In this document: positions 1-5,786 of the stretch, one piece after another
Position numbering within the stretch: the stretch's first letter is position 1
How the letters are laid out: each line of letters starts with the position of its first letter
Assembly (NCBI GenBank): GCA_039588215.1
Contig: JBDHAD010000098.1
Span: 1 to 6,967 of the forward strand
DNA: 6,967 nt
DNA from: JBDHAC01 sp039588215
Lineage (GTDB): Bacteria; Gemmatimonadota; Gemmatimonadetes; Palauibacterales; Palauibacteraceae
Direction of reading: 5' to 3'
The notes under the pieces: generated by a model
Told to the model about the DNA's origin: nothing
The model's input: only the letters and a program-made list of their open reading frames with translations
Database searches by the model: none
Made by a program: the position numbers and the translations under genes

Positions 1-1
1 G

Positions 2-970
2 GGGGGATGGGGACTACGCCTGCGCGGTTGCACCGTTGATCACGGCGGGCGTCACGTTCCAAAGCAATTCTGCCTCATAGACGGCGAGCACACACTGCTT
101 CAGCTGGCCATCGCACGCGCTAGCCGTCTCGTGGCCTTGGAGCACGTGGTCGTAGTGGCCCTCACCCAGCACCGGCGGTGGTGGCAGCCGCAGCTGAAGG
201 AGATCCTGCCGCCAGAGAACGTGGTCTCCCAACCGCTGGGCAGGGGAACCGCCATTGGCGTGCTCCTTCCCCTGCTTCACGTGCTGGCACGCGAGCCGGA
301 GGCTCACGTCGTCTTCCTTCCCGCCGATCACTACTTTCGTCACGAAGGGCGTCTTGCCGAGGAGCTCGAGCGCGCCCTCCAGTACACGTACGACGCGCCC
401 GGGGATCTCGTATTCGTAGGGATCGAGCCCGAATCGGCGACGTCGGATTTCGGATACCTGGTCCCACAGGCGGCCGGGGAAACGGATCCGAAGCTGATCG
501 CGTCCTTCGTCGAGAAGCCGCCTCCAGAGTTTGCGCAGATTCTCATCCGCCGCGGAGCTTTGTGGAACTCCCTCATCTTCGCGGCGCGCGGACAGTGCGT
601 GCTACGATTGATCCGGGCGTGCTTCCCGCACACGGTCGATGCCCTCCGGGAGGCCATGGTCCAGGCGAGAGATCCGACCTCCCGGGCCCGGGCGCTCACG
701 TCGACCTACCTGAATCTGGCCAGCATCGACTTCTCGAGGGACGTGCTGGAACGCGGCGGCTGCACCATGAGGGTGATGCCGGCGGCCGCGGTCGGGTGGT
801 TGGACCTCGGCACGCCGAACCGCCTCGCCGCCTTCTGGGACGAGCAGCATCCGGCGGTTACGCGTGGCAGCGCGGAGGTGCCGGTGTCCGTCTCCTCGGA
901 CCGGCTCGCCTCGCTGCATGACGTCGACCCAGCCGTGACGGGCATGGTGGAACTCAGCCCGCCAGAGTGA
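2..970 (+). CDS. Sugar-phosphate nucleotidyltransferase (mannose-1-phosphate guanylyltransferase-like), 5' partial
   Basis: This cytoplasmic enzyme probably transfers a nucleotide to a sugar 1-phosphate (GTP plus mannose 1-phosphate in the best-known relatives) to make an activated sugar for polysaccharide or glycan synthesis. The frame is open from base 2 to the TGA at 968-970 (322 codons visible). A GTG at 131 could be read as a start, but family sequence continues upstream of it: a GGWGLRLR segment at residues 1-8 resembles the GGxGxRL nucleotide-binding loop, and VPKQFC at 19-24 is the family's PKQF motif. Further family signatures are RGTAIG (about 81-86), PADHY (107-111), FGYL (150-153), FVEKP (169-173), GALWNS (185-190), SIDFSRDV (241-248) and WLDLGTPNR (266-274). 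Only a short N-terminal piece should be missing. W3 stands where the loop usually has an acidic or small residue. The family is secure; the exact sugar and nucleotide are not. Confidence 0.88.
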   Translation, partial: GGWGLRLRGCTVDHGGRHVPKQFCLIDGEHTLLQLAIARASRLVALEHVVVVALTQHRRWWQPQLKEILPPENVVSQPLGRGTAIGVLLPLLHVLAREPEAHVVFLPADHYFRHEGRLAEELERALQYTYDAPGDLVFVGIEPESATSDFGYLVPQAAGETDPKLIASFVEKPPPEFAQILIRRGALWNSLIFAARGQCVLRLIRACFPHTVDALREAMVQARDPTSRARALTSTYLNLASIDFSRDVLERGGCTMRVMPAAAVGWLDLGTPNRLAAFWDEQHPAVTRGSAEVPVSVSSDRLASLHDVDPAVTGMVELSPPE

Positions 971-1249
971 ATCAGCATACCGACGGCCGACTCGGGCCCA
1001 GCCTCATCTACCGTCCCTTGACGTCCCTCAGAAACTCGCGCGCGGAGTCCCGCCACAGGAGTAGAGCCCGCCTATCGGCCCAGCCTGCAATGAGCCCAGG
1101 CCCGTTGCGGCGGGATGGCACATCATCAGAATAGGAGCGAGGGTAGAGACCGAAGATTCGATTTCGAGACTTCTGACGCCAGCGGGTGGCCGAGTCAGTC
1201 GCGACCGCGAAGGGCGCGTGGCCCACCGGCCCGGGGAGAACCAAGAACC
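971..1249. other. Intergenic region, no gene seen
   Basis: This gap lies between the nucleotidyltransferase stop and the membrane-protein start. Open frames cross it on both strands, but none has recognisable protein character. A weak sigma70-like pair, TTGCGG at 1105-1110 and CAGAAT at 1127-1132 with a 16-base spacer, could drive the downstream pair. A better -35 match, TTGACG at 1018-1023, has no -10 box at a proper distance. No rho-independent terminator with a T-run is visible after the upstream gene. Confidence 0.4.
1233..1239 (+). promoter_or_regulatory. Ribosome binding site for the 129-residue membrane protein
   Basis: GGGGAGA lies 10 bases before the ATG at 1250. It supports that start over the in-frame ATG at 1115, whose extra 45 residues are rich in Arg, Ser and Gly and look like translated non-coding DNA. 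Confidence 0.65.
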
Positions 1250-1639
1250 ATGACATTCACGAAGTTGCTTGTACTCAAGGCGATCGTGTGCGTGGCATTT
1301 GCCGTTCCCTTCCTCCTGGCTCCCGCAACCCTGTTCGAGCTCTTCGGTGTGACCTTGTCCGAAGGTGGGACATTTCCGGCTCGCGAGTACGGCGCTGCGC
1401 TCGCGGGGACCGCCCTGCTCACCTGGTTCGCCCGGGATATGGCGGAATCGACAGCCAGACGCCCGATCCTGCTCCACCTGTTCGTATACGACGCCATCGG
1501 GTTCGCGGTGACGGTGACCTACATCGCCTCGGGCGTCCTGAACGCTGTGGGCTGGGGGCCCGCCGTCGTCTACCTCTTCTTTGCCGTGGGCTCGGGTTAT
1601 TTCCTGGTGGAGAGGCGACCCGAGGCTCGCCCGGCGTAG
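1250..1639 (+). CDS. Small four-helix integral membrane protein, function unknown
   Basis: This 129-residue protein consists almost entirely of hydrophobic segments at about residues 5-27, 44-61, 73-93 and 100-120, joined by short polar loops, with a charged tail (ERRPEARPA). It should sit in the cytoplasmic membrane. The pattern (LLxLKAIVCVAF at the start, LFGVTLSEGG after helix 1, REYGAALAGTALLTWFARD in helix 2, YDAIGFAVTVTYI in helix 3) resembles a common family of uncharacterised small four-helix proteins. I cannot assign a function or a specific Pfam family from sequence alone. The start at 1250 is chosen for its ribosome binding site and because helix 1 begins immediately after it. The gene ends 12 bases before an SDR gene whose Shine-Dalgarno overlaps this stop codon, so the two are probably translated from one mRNA. 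Confidence 0.8.
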   Translation: MTFTKLLVLKAIVCVAFAVPFLLAPATLFELFGVTLSEGGTFPAREYGAALAGTALLTWFARDMAESTARRPILLHLFVYDAIGFAVTVTYIASGVLNAVGWGPAVVYLFFAVGSGYFLVERRPEARPA

Positions 1640-1643
1640 GAGG
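1639..1643 (+). promoter_or_regulatory. Ribosome binding site of the SDR gene, overlapping the upstream stop
   Basis: GGAGG starts on the last base of the TAG stop (1637-1639) and is 8 bases from the ATG at 1652. The arrangement suggests translational coupling of the membrane protein and the SDR. Confidence 0.7.
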
Positions 1644-1651
1644 TTCGGAGC

Positions 1652-2407
1652 ATGGCAGGAGTCGAAAGCCGTATCGCGCTCGTCACGGGCGCAGGCCGGG
1701 GCATCGGGCGCGCGGTCGCGGAGCTGCTGGCGGCGCGTGGCGCCCGGGTCATGGGCATCTCGCGTAGCGAACAGGAGTTGGCCACGCTCGGTCTCGAGTA
1801 CACGGTCGCGGATCTCGGCACGTCCGAGGGTTGCACGCTTGCCGTCGCGGAAACCGAGCGCCGCCTGGGACCGATCGACATCCTCGTCTGCAATCACGGT
1901 ATCGGCTCGGCCCACGAGCGGGTGATCTGGGAGCAGGATCCGGACGTCTGGAGCGAGACGATGCGGATCAACCTCGACGGACCCTTTCACCTGTCGCGGT
2001 TGGTGGTGCGCGGGATGGTCGAACGCGGCTACGGACGCCTCGTGTACACTAGTTCGACGGCCGGCCTGGTCGCCGAATATGCGGGAAGCGCCTACACGGC
2101 AGCCAAGCACGGGCTGATCGGATTGATGCGGGCAGTCGCACTGGACGCGGGCCCGCACGGCGTCACTTCGAACGCCGTACTGCCCGGTTGGGTGCGGACC
2201 GAGATGGCCGAGCGCTCGGCACGCGCCGATGCTAAGGAACGTGGCATCACACCCGAGCAGGTGTGGGAGAACCGAGCGGCCCTGTATCCACCGGGCCGCG
2301 TCGCCAAGCCTCAGGAGGTCGCCGAGATGATCGCCTTCTTCGCGTCGGAGGAGTCGAGCGGCGTCAGCGGCGAAGCCGTTCGCGTCGCGCTCGGGAGCGT
2401 TTGCTAG
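1652..2407 (+). CDS. SDR family oxidoreductase (classical short-chain dehydrogenase/reductase)
   Basis: This 251-residue cytoplasmic enzyme has the usual length of a classical SDR and probably interconverts an alcohol and a ketone with NAD(P)H. The dinucleotide-binding TGAGRGIG motif is at residues 12-19, and Arg38 after beta-strand 2 (ISRSE) hints at NADP preference. D54 is the adenine-ring Asp. NHGIG at 81-85 is a variant of NNAG. The catalytic tetrad is complete: N107, S135 (SSTAG), Y148 and K152 in YTAAK. The NAVLPGWVRTEM segment (174-185) is the usual PG motif with the substrate-loop threonine. The C-terminus is slightly odd: it reads VRVALGSVC where most relatives end in a VDGG-type strand. 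The gene follows the four-helix membrane protein and ends 44 bases before a convergent gene. Substrate unknown; the family resembles FabG and 3-hydroxyacyl or sugar dehydrogenases. Confidence 0.93.
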   Translation: MAGVESRIALVTGAGRGIGRAVAELLAARGARVMGISRSEQELATLGLEYTVADLGTSEGCTLAVAETERRLGPIDILVCNHGIGSAHERVIWEQDPDVWSETMRINLDGPFHLSRLVVRGMVERGYGRLVYTSSTAGLVAEYAGSAYTAAKHGLIGLMRAVALDAGPHGVTSNAVLPGWVRTEMAERSARADAKERGITPEQVWENRAALYPPGRVAKPQEVAEMIAFFASEESSGVSGEAVRVALGSVC

Positions 2408-2432
2408 GCGCCCCGATCGATTCCAGCATCAT

Positions 2433-2468
2433 GCTGAAGTCGCGGCGTTCTTCACGCTGAAGCCGCGG
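2433..2468. repeat. Short imperfect direct repeat at the convergent gene ends
   Basis: GCTGAAGTCGCGG at 2433-2445 recurs as GCTGAAGCCGCGG at 2456-2468 (12 of 13 bases, period 23). The second copy covers the last codons of the minus-strand cyclodeaminase-family gene, so a tiny tandem duplication at its 3' end is possible. No function is evident. Confidence 0.45.
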
Positions 2469-3426
2469 AGGTCGCGAGCCGACTCACCATCTTGGCGATT
2501 TGGATATCCTGCACGGCCACTCCGGTCTGATCGACCACAGTGATTTGTTCCTCGCTCGTCCTTCCCAGGGTTGGATCACGGATCAGTTCGCCGAGCTCGA
2601 GGATGTCCTTGTCCTCGATCAACCGCTGCTTGATGGCATGTGAGATCTCTCCGTAGAGAAGGCACTGCGGTCTGCTGTCGGCGACGACGAGATCGGCCTT
2701 CTGCAGCAATCGAGGGTCGAGTTCCTGCTTGCCGTCGTCATCGGAGCCCATCGCGGTGATATGCGTTCCCGGCCCTACTTGCTCCGCACGAATCAGGGGC
2801 GCCTTCGCCGCTGTGGTCGTGACGATCAGGTTGCTGTTGGAGGTCAGATGGTCCATGTCGGTCGTCCCGTGGACCTCGAACTCCATGGGCCAGAAAGTCG
2901 CGTCCTCCCTGATCTCGGCGATCAAGCGATCGACGCGCTCCTGGTTTCTTCCCCAGACGACGACACGGTCGCAGTCCACCGCATGCGGCAGCATCTCGAG
3001 TTGCATTCGTGCCTGAACACCGGTCCCGACGATACCGATCCCGGTCACGTTGCGCGGAGCAAGATGCTTGGCGGCTACTGCTCCACCAACCGCTGTGCGG
3101 ACATCGGTCAGATAGCATTCATCCAGCAGAATGCTCTCGAGCTTTCCCGTCTGTTGGCTGAAGACCAACAGCAGCCCATCGCTCGCGGTGATTCCCAACT
3201 GAGGGTTGTGGAAACCCGATGCCATCTTGATCACGTAAACGGCGTCGCCCTTGATGTAGCCGTACTTGATGTGCACGTCACCCGTCGGGTCCTGGAAGTG
3301 GAGGAAGCCCACCGGCGGCACCTCGACGTTGCCCTCGGAGTAGAGCGCATAGCCCTCTTCGAGTTCTGTGATCAACTCAGGGACGTCGATCAACCCCTTG
3401 ATCTGTGACAACCCAAGAATCTGCAT
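2452..3426 (-). CDS. Ornithine cyclodeaminase / mu-crystallin family protein
   Basis: This 324-residue cytoplasmic protein has the family's normal length. Members include ornithine cyclodeaminase (ornithine to proline plus ammonia), archaeal-type alanine dehydrogenase and ketimine or pyrroline-2-carboxylate reductases, all NAD(P)-dependent. Visible features are K67 in YVIKMASG (the equivalent of the substrate-binding lysine), R110 in LTDVRTAV, the Rossmann loop GIGIVGTGVQA at 129-139, and D230 in the AMGSDDDGKQELD segment (226-237), where the family places its catalytic Asp. The C-terminal segment TVVDQTGVAVQDIQIAK (296-312) is also typical. The start has a weak GGAG only 4 bases upstream. 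The gene lies 82 bases downstream of the SDR-ankyrin fusion on the same strand and may be transcribed with it. The exact substrate cannot be read from the sequence: cyclodeaminase, imine reductase and amino-acid dehydrogenase activities all remain possible. Confidence 0.9.
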   Translation of the reverse strand: MQILGLSQIKGLIDVPELITELEEGYALYSEGNVEVPPVGFLHFQDPTGDVHIKYGYIKGDAVYVIKMASGFHNPQLGITASDGLLLVFSQQTGKLESILLDECYLTDVRTAVGGAVAAKHLAPRNVTGIGIVGTGVQARMQLEMLPHAVDCDRVVVWGRNQERVDRLIAEIREDATFWPMEFEVHGTTDMDHLTSNSNLIVTTTAAKAPLIRAEQVGPGTHITAMGSDDDGKQELDPRLLQKADLVVADSRPQCLLYGEISHAIKQRLIEDKDILELGELIRDPTLGRTSEEQITVVDQTGVAVQDIQIAKMVSRLATSAASA

Positions 3427-3508
3427 GCTGCTCCAATGCCCTCAGTCGTCTTGGGTCGAGGGGAGGGCGCTTCCGCCATCGGCAGTTACCGAACGCGACC
3501 CCTCACAT

Positions 3509-4966
3509 CTATCGCAGCATCTCCGCAATCTTGGGGCGAGTCACCCTGATCCGCTCATAGTCCAGTTCCAATCCAAGTGGTCCAAGGACTGCCCCGAGAA
3601 AATCGTAGATTCCCTTGATGGCATCGAAAGGAACGGTTACGACCTCTAGCGCCGTGGATCCGGCATAGTTCCGGATGCTCTTGTCAGCCCCTGCATCGAG
3701 CAGGGCCGCGACGATCTCGGTGCGGCAGAGAAAGGCTGCCGTGAGAAGCGCGGTTGATCCATCGTTGTTTTGTTGGTCGACGTCAGCCCCCGCCTCGATC
3801 AACGCCTTCGCCACTTCCGTCTGGCCAAATATCGCCGCAGTAATCAGGGGACTCGATCCGCCCGAGGGCTCCTTCGCATTCAGGTCTGCTCCCGCCTCGA
3901 TGAGCTGCCGAACGGCTTCGAGATTCCCCTCGAGCGCGGCCTCGTGAAGGGCGGTACTCGAAGGCGTTTCGGTTGATTGTGCAGATGAGGGCTGTGCTTG
4001 GGCCAAAGCTGCGTCGAGCATCTCGATCAACTCGTCCCGGCTGTACGAGAACGGGTGACCCTCGTTGAGCTGAACCAATTCCTGTATGGCCTGTCGGATG
4101 GTGATCTGAGCCTCGAACTGATTCGGAACGACCATGTAGCGACGCTTGGGCGAATCGCTGGATAGGAAATCGAGAGCCGCCAGAGCGACGTCATCGGGCT
4201 CTTCGTACTGGGATCGATCAAGGGGACCGGTGATCATGTCGAGCATTGAACCGTATCTGGAACCCTCGGCCGAATAGCCTGTCTCTTCCATGCGCCTCAC
4301 CATCGAGGCCAGGATTTGGGACTTGTAGTTGCCGGGTTCAACGACGCCAACCGTCACATCGAAGCGAGCCAGTTCGCCAGCCAGGGCATCGATAAAGGCC
4401 TCGACGCCATGTTTGCTCATGCTGTACGCGCCGCTGAATGGTCCCGAGAGAATTCCGGCGATAGAGCTGACGGTCATGATCCGGCCCTTGCTCTCGATGA
4501 GCAGATCCGCAAACGCTTTGGTGACGCGGTATGGGCCGAAGAGGTTCACGTCGAGCTGGAAATCCATGTCCTCTTCCGACAATTCGATGAGAGGTCCCAG
4601 CACAGCCACGCCGGCGTTGTTGATCAAACCATAGAGTCCTCTTCCTTCCGCCCGGACCAGCGCTGCTGCCGCATCGATTTCGCTTTGAATCGTCACATCC
4701 AAACGGACCGATTGCACACTCTCCATCGCGTCCAGACGTGCCAGATCTTCCGCTTTACGAGCACCAGCGTAGACAAAGAATCCATTCTCTGAGAGGACTT
4801 CGGTCATTCGCAGTCCGATTCCGGAACTGGCTCCTGTAACGAGTACGGCTCGTACGTCTTCCGTTTCCTGCGCTGTGATCGTCGAGACACCCACCAAGGA
4901 GGTCAAGACGGCAAGAGTGATCACTCTTCGAGTGGCACGGACAAATGGAAGGATGGAGATACTCAT
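3509..4966 (-). CDS. Exported SDR oxidoreductase fused to C-terminal ankyrin repeats
   Basis: This 485-residue protein has three parts. Residues 1-33 look like a signal peptide: a basic RATRR n-region, a hydrophobic stretch from about 15 to 30, and a likely cleavage site near TA|QE (31-34). Residues 38-300 form a full SDR domain with TGASSGIG (44-51), GAR (68-70), NNAG (116-119), N141, S168, Y181 and K185, and PG at 211-212, so the catalytic tetrad is intact. After a Ser/Gln-rich linker (about 322-337) come about three ankyrin repeats, with EAGAD/DAGAD turns at 357, 391 and 424, and a C-terminal helical tail to 485. The ATG at 4966 is chosen over an in-frame upstream start at 5149 because GAGGG lies 7 bases before it and the signal peptide starts there. 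If exported, it is a periplasmic or surface oxidoreductase with a protein-binding module, possibly secreted folded by Tat (T12-R13-R14 motif, weak). Substrate and partner are unknown. It lies upstream of the cyclodeaminase-family gene on the same strand. Confidence 0.9.
   Translation of the reverse strand: MSISILPFVRATRRVITLAVLTSLVGVSTITAQETEDVRAVLVTGASSGIGLRMTEVLSENGFFVYAGARKAEDLARLDAMESVQSVRLDVTIQSEIDAAAALVRAEGRGLYGLINNAGVAVLGPLIELSEEDMDFQLDVNLFGPYRVTKAFADLLIESKGRIMTVSSIAGILSGPFSGAYSMSKHGVEAFIDALAGELARFDVTVGVVEPGNYKSQILASMVRRMEETGYSAEGSRYGSMLDMITGPLDRSQYEEPDDVALAALDFLSSDSPKRRYMVVPNQFEAQITIRQAIQELVQLNEGHPFSYSRDELIEMLDAALAQAQPSSAQSTETPSSTALHEAALEGNLEAVRQLIEAGADLNAKEPSGGSSPLITAAIFGQTEVAKALIEAGADVDQQNNDGSTALLTAAFLCRTEIVAALLDAGADKSIRNYAGSTALEVVTVPFDAIKGIYDFLGAVLGPLGLELDYERIRVTRPKIAEMLR
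3659..3958 (-). repeat. DNA segment encoding tandem ankyrin repeats
   Basis: The segment encodes about residues 337-436 of the fusion protein. The GCxGGxGCTGAC-like turn recurs at plus-strand positions near 3684, 3783 and 3885, a spacing of 99 and then 102 bases (33 and 34 residues). Each unit follows the ankyrin pattern TALxxAAxxGxxExVxxLIEAGAD. The third unit has FLCRTE in place of the usual xxGxxE, and a further degenerate unit begins with GSTALEVV. Confidence 0.85.
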
Positions 4967-4973
4967 GGCGATA

Positions 4974-4978
4974 CCCTC
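4974..4978 (-). promoter_or_regulatory. Ribosome binding site of the SDR-ankyrin gene
   Basis: GAGGG on the minus strand, 7 bases before the ATG at 4966, decides this start. The upstream in-frame alternative at 5149 would hide the signal peptide behind 61 unrelated residues. Confidence 0.7.
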
Positions 4979-4994
4979 GTGTCGGGCGGGCGAC

Positions 4995-5023
4995 GGATAG
5001 CGATGTATGGATAGGAGTTTCAA
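4995..5023 (-). promoter_or_regulatory. Possible promoter of the SDR-ankyrin gene
   Basis: On the minus strand TTGAAA (5023-5018) is followed after 17 bases by CTATCC (5000-4995). The -35 box matches 5 of 6 consensus bases but the -10 box is poor. The position, about 30 bases before the start codon, is reasonable. Low confidence, since the host's promoter consensus is unknown. Confidence 0.22.
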
Positions 5024-5063
5024 AGCTCCTCCAGAGCTGAAAACGAAGGTTAGAGGGAGCTTT
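5014..5063. promoter_or_regulatory. Inverted repeats upstream of the SDR-ankyrin gene
   Basis: AAAGCTCC at 5022-5029 and GGAGCTTT at 5056-5063 are a perfect 8-base inverted repeat separated by 26 bases. The left arm is also part of a smaller dyad, GGAG-N8-CTCC, at 5014-5029 (inner TTTCAAAG nearly symmetric). The left copy overlaps the candidate -35 box. This could be an operator pair for a dimeric regulator or a leader hairpin. The function is inference; the symmetry is seen directly. Confidence 0.4.
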
Positions 5064-5148
5064 CCGGCGGCGGCAAGGGCTGTTGGGTAGTCCCACGGGC
5101 GGGCGGCCAGGTTATCTGGAAGGCCCCGAAGGAAAAGGCTCCGACTCA

Positions 5149-5420
5149 ATGCTGAGCGTACTCGTGCTGGGCGCAGCGGCCACGGTTGCCGCGCATTTGA
5201 CGGTCACCCGCCCCGCCGCCGGCGACGAAGCGGCGCGACGCGGTGCCTCCCGCGCACTGGCCCTCGCTGTCGGCGTGCAGGGCCCCTACGACCGAATGTG
5301 GGGGGACGACCGACACTGGATGCCGTTGCTGCTCGCCGGTCGTCGCTTCGAAGCGCGCGCCCTTTGGACGGCGACGCGCTCCTGAGCTGTGAGGTCTTCG
5401 AAACCTCTCAGGGTCGGTAG
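5149..5420 (+). pseudogene. NUDIX hydrolase (8-oxo-dGTP diphosphatase, MTH1/MutT-like) C-terminal remnant with frameshift
   Basis: The frame opened by the ATG at 5149 gives 78 residues ending at 5385. Residues 46-70 (PYDRMWGDDRHWMPLLLAGR onward) match the C-terminal signature of MTH1-type 8-oxo-dGTP hydrolases, in which MWxDDxxWxPLLL carries the purine-recognising aspartates (here D53 and D54). Just after this the frame breaks. Reading one base back at about 5364-5366 gives LLDGDALLSCEVFETSQGR and a TAG at 5418-5420, exactly the expected (F)DGDxLL tail. The preceding part (5149-5280) shows no Nudix box (GX5EX7REUXEEXGU) and little family resemblance in any frame, and the 182 bases back to the SDR-ankyrin start hold none either. 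So this is a 5'-truncated, frameshifted remnant, unless the assembly is in error. There is no good ribosome binding site before 5149. Its end overlaps the end of the convergent remnant at 5408. Confidence 0.6.
5402..5418. repeat. Direct repeat, copy A (compact form)
   Basis: AACCTCTCAGGGTCGGT is the compact copy of a sequence that recurs, split by 8 bases, at 5762-5786. It covers the stop codon of the nucleotidyltransferase-like remnant, which reads ACCGACCCTGA on the minus strand. Confidence 0.6.
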
Positions 5421-5785
5421 CGTCGGGCGTTCTCGATAACATCTCCGAGGTCGAGCTCGTCGATCCACCGCTCGAGCTCGGGCTGGTCCACCGAATCGCC
5501 GCTGATCCGGATCATCATCGCCACATCGCGGAGGTGCCGTTCGGAATCGGAAGCCCGGAAGTACTCCAGCTTCCGCAGGATCACGTACTCGATGGGGGCG
5601 ACCCAGATCGCCAAACCCTCTACGGGCACGCGCTCCCGCCGCTCGAAGGCCCAGGCGTGCAGAGGGTCGCCACCCTTGAGGTAGACATCTGCGCGGAGCG
5701 CGGTCTCCCCATGGATGATGTTGAAGTGCCCTCCGCGCTGACGGGCGCTCTCCTCCTTGAGAACCTCTCGAGGCGTCAGGGTCGG
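5408..5785 (-). pseudogene. Nucleotidyltransferase-like gene, 5'-truncated remnant
   Basis: The minus-strand frame is open for 125 residues from 5785 (just after a TGA at 5786-5788) to the stop at 5408. It resembles the C-terminal half of small bacterial nucleotidyltransferase-fold proteins: REVLKEE, FNIIHGETALRADVYL (residues 21-36), PLHAWAFERRERV (41-53), then WVAPIEYVILRKLEYFR and SERHLRDVAMMI, with a WIDELDLGD helix at the end. Relatives normally begin with a domain carrying the GS/DxD catalytic motif, which is absent here; only a possible third acidic residue (D33) remains. The frame has no ATG, GTG or TTG before the GTG at 5629, which would cut the homologous region in half. The most economical reading is a gene that lost its first part. 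It overlaps the end of the 63-residue gene just upstream and converges with the NUDIX remnant. The alternative is an intact short protein starting at 5629 (73 residues). Confidence 0.55.
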
Positions 5786-5786
5786 T
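5762..5786. repeat. Direct repeat, copy B (with 8-base insertion)
   Basis: AACCTCT at 5762-5768 and TCAGGGTCGGT at 5776-5786 are the two parts of copy A, here separated by 8 additional bases relative to it. It covers the stop codon of the 63-residue gene, so that gene and the nucleotidyltransferase remnant end in the same 11 bases. Confidence 0.6.

Noticed and set aside
1115..1249. Longer 5' version of the four-helix membrane protein
   Set aside because: The added 45 residues are polar and Arg-rich, and the good ribosome binding site is in front of 1250.
1028..2158. Long minus-strand open frame of 376 residues
   Set aside because: It is antisense to the membrane protein and SDR genes, both of which have clear family motifs or membrane segments. 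Its translation is rich in Arg, His, Asp and Gly with no motif, as expected of a shadow frame in GC-rich DNA.
2424..2436. Small hairpin CAGCA-TCA-TGCTG between the convergent genes as a terminator
   Set aside because: The stem is only five pairs and is followed by AAG with no T-run on either strand, too weak to call.
3453..3504. Inverted repeat GGGTCG / CGACCC between the SDR-ankyrin and cyclodeaminase-family genes
   Set aside because: Only six bases pair across a loop of more than 35 bases, so it is not convincing as a terminator or operator.
4967..5149. N-terminal extension of the SDR-ankyrin protein to 5149
   Set aside because: It would bury a good signal peptide 61 residues inside the protein and ignores the GAGGG 7 bases before 4966. 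The extension has no family character.
5391..5407. GAGGT...ACCTC hairpin between the two convergent remnants as a bidirectional terminator
   Set aside because: Five-pair stem without a T-run, and it lies within the coding tail of the NUDIX remnant.
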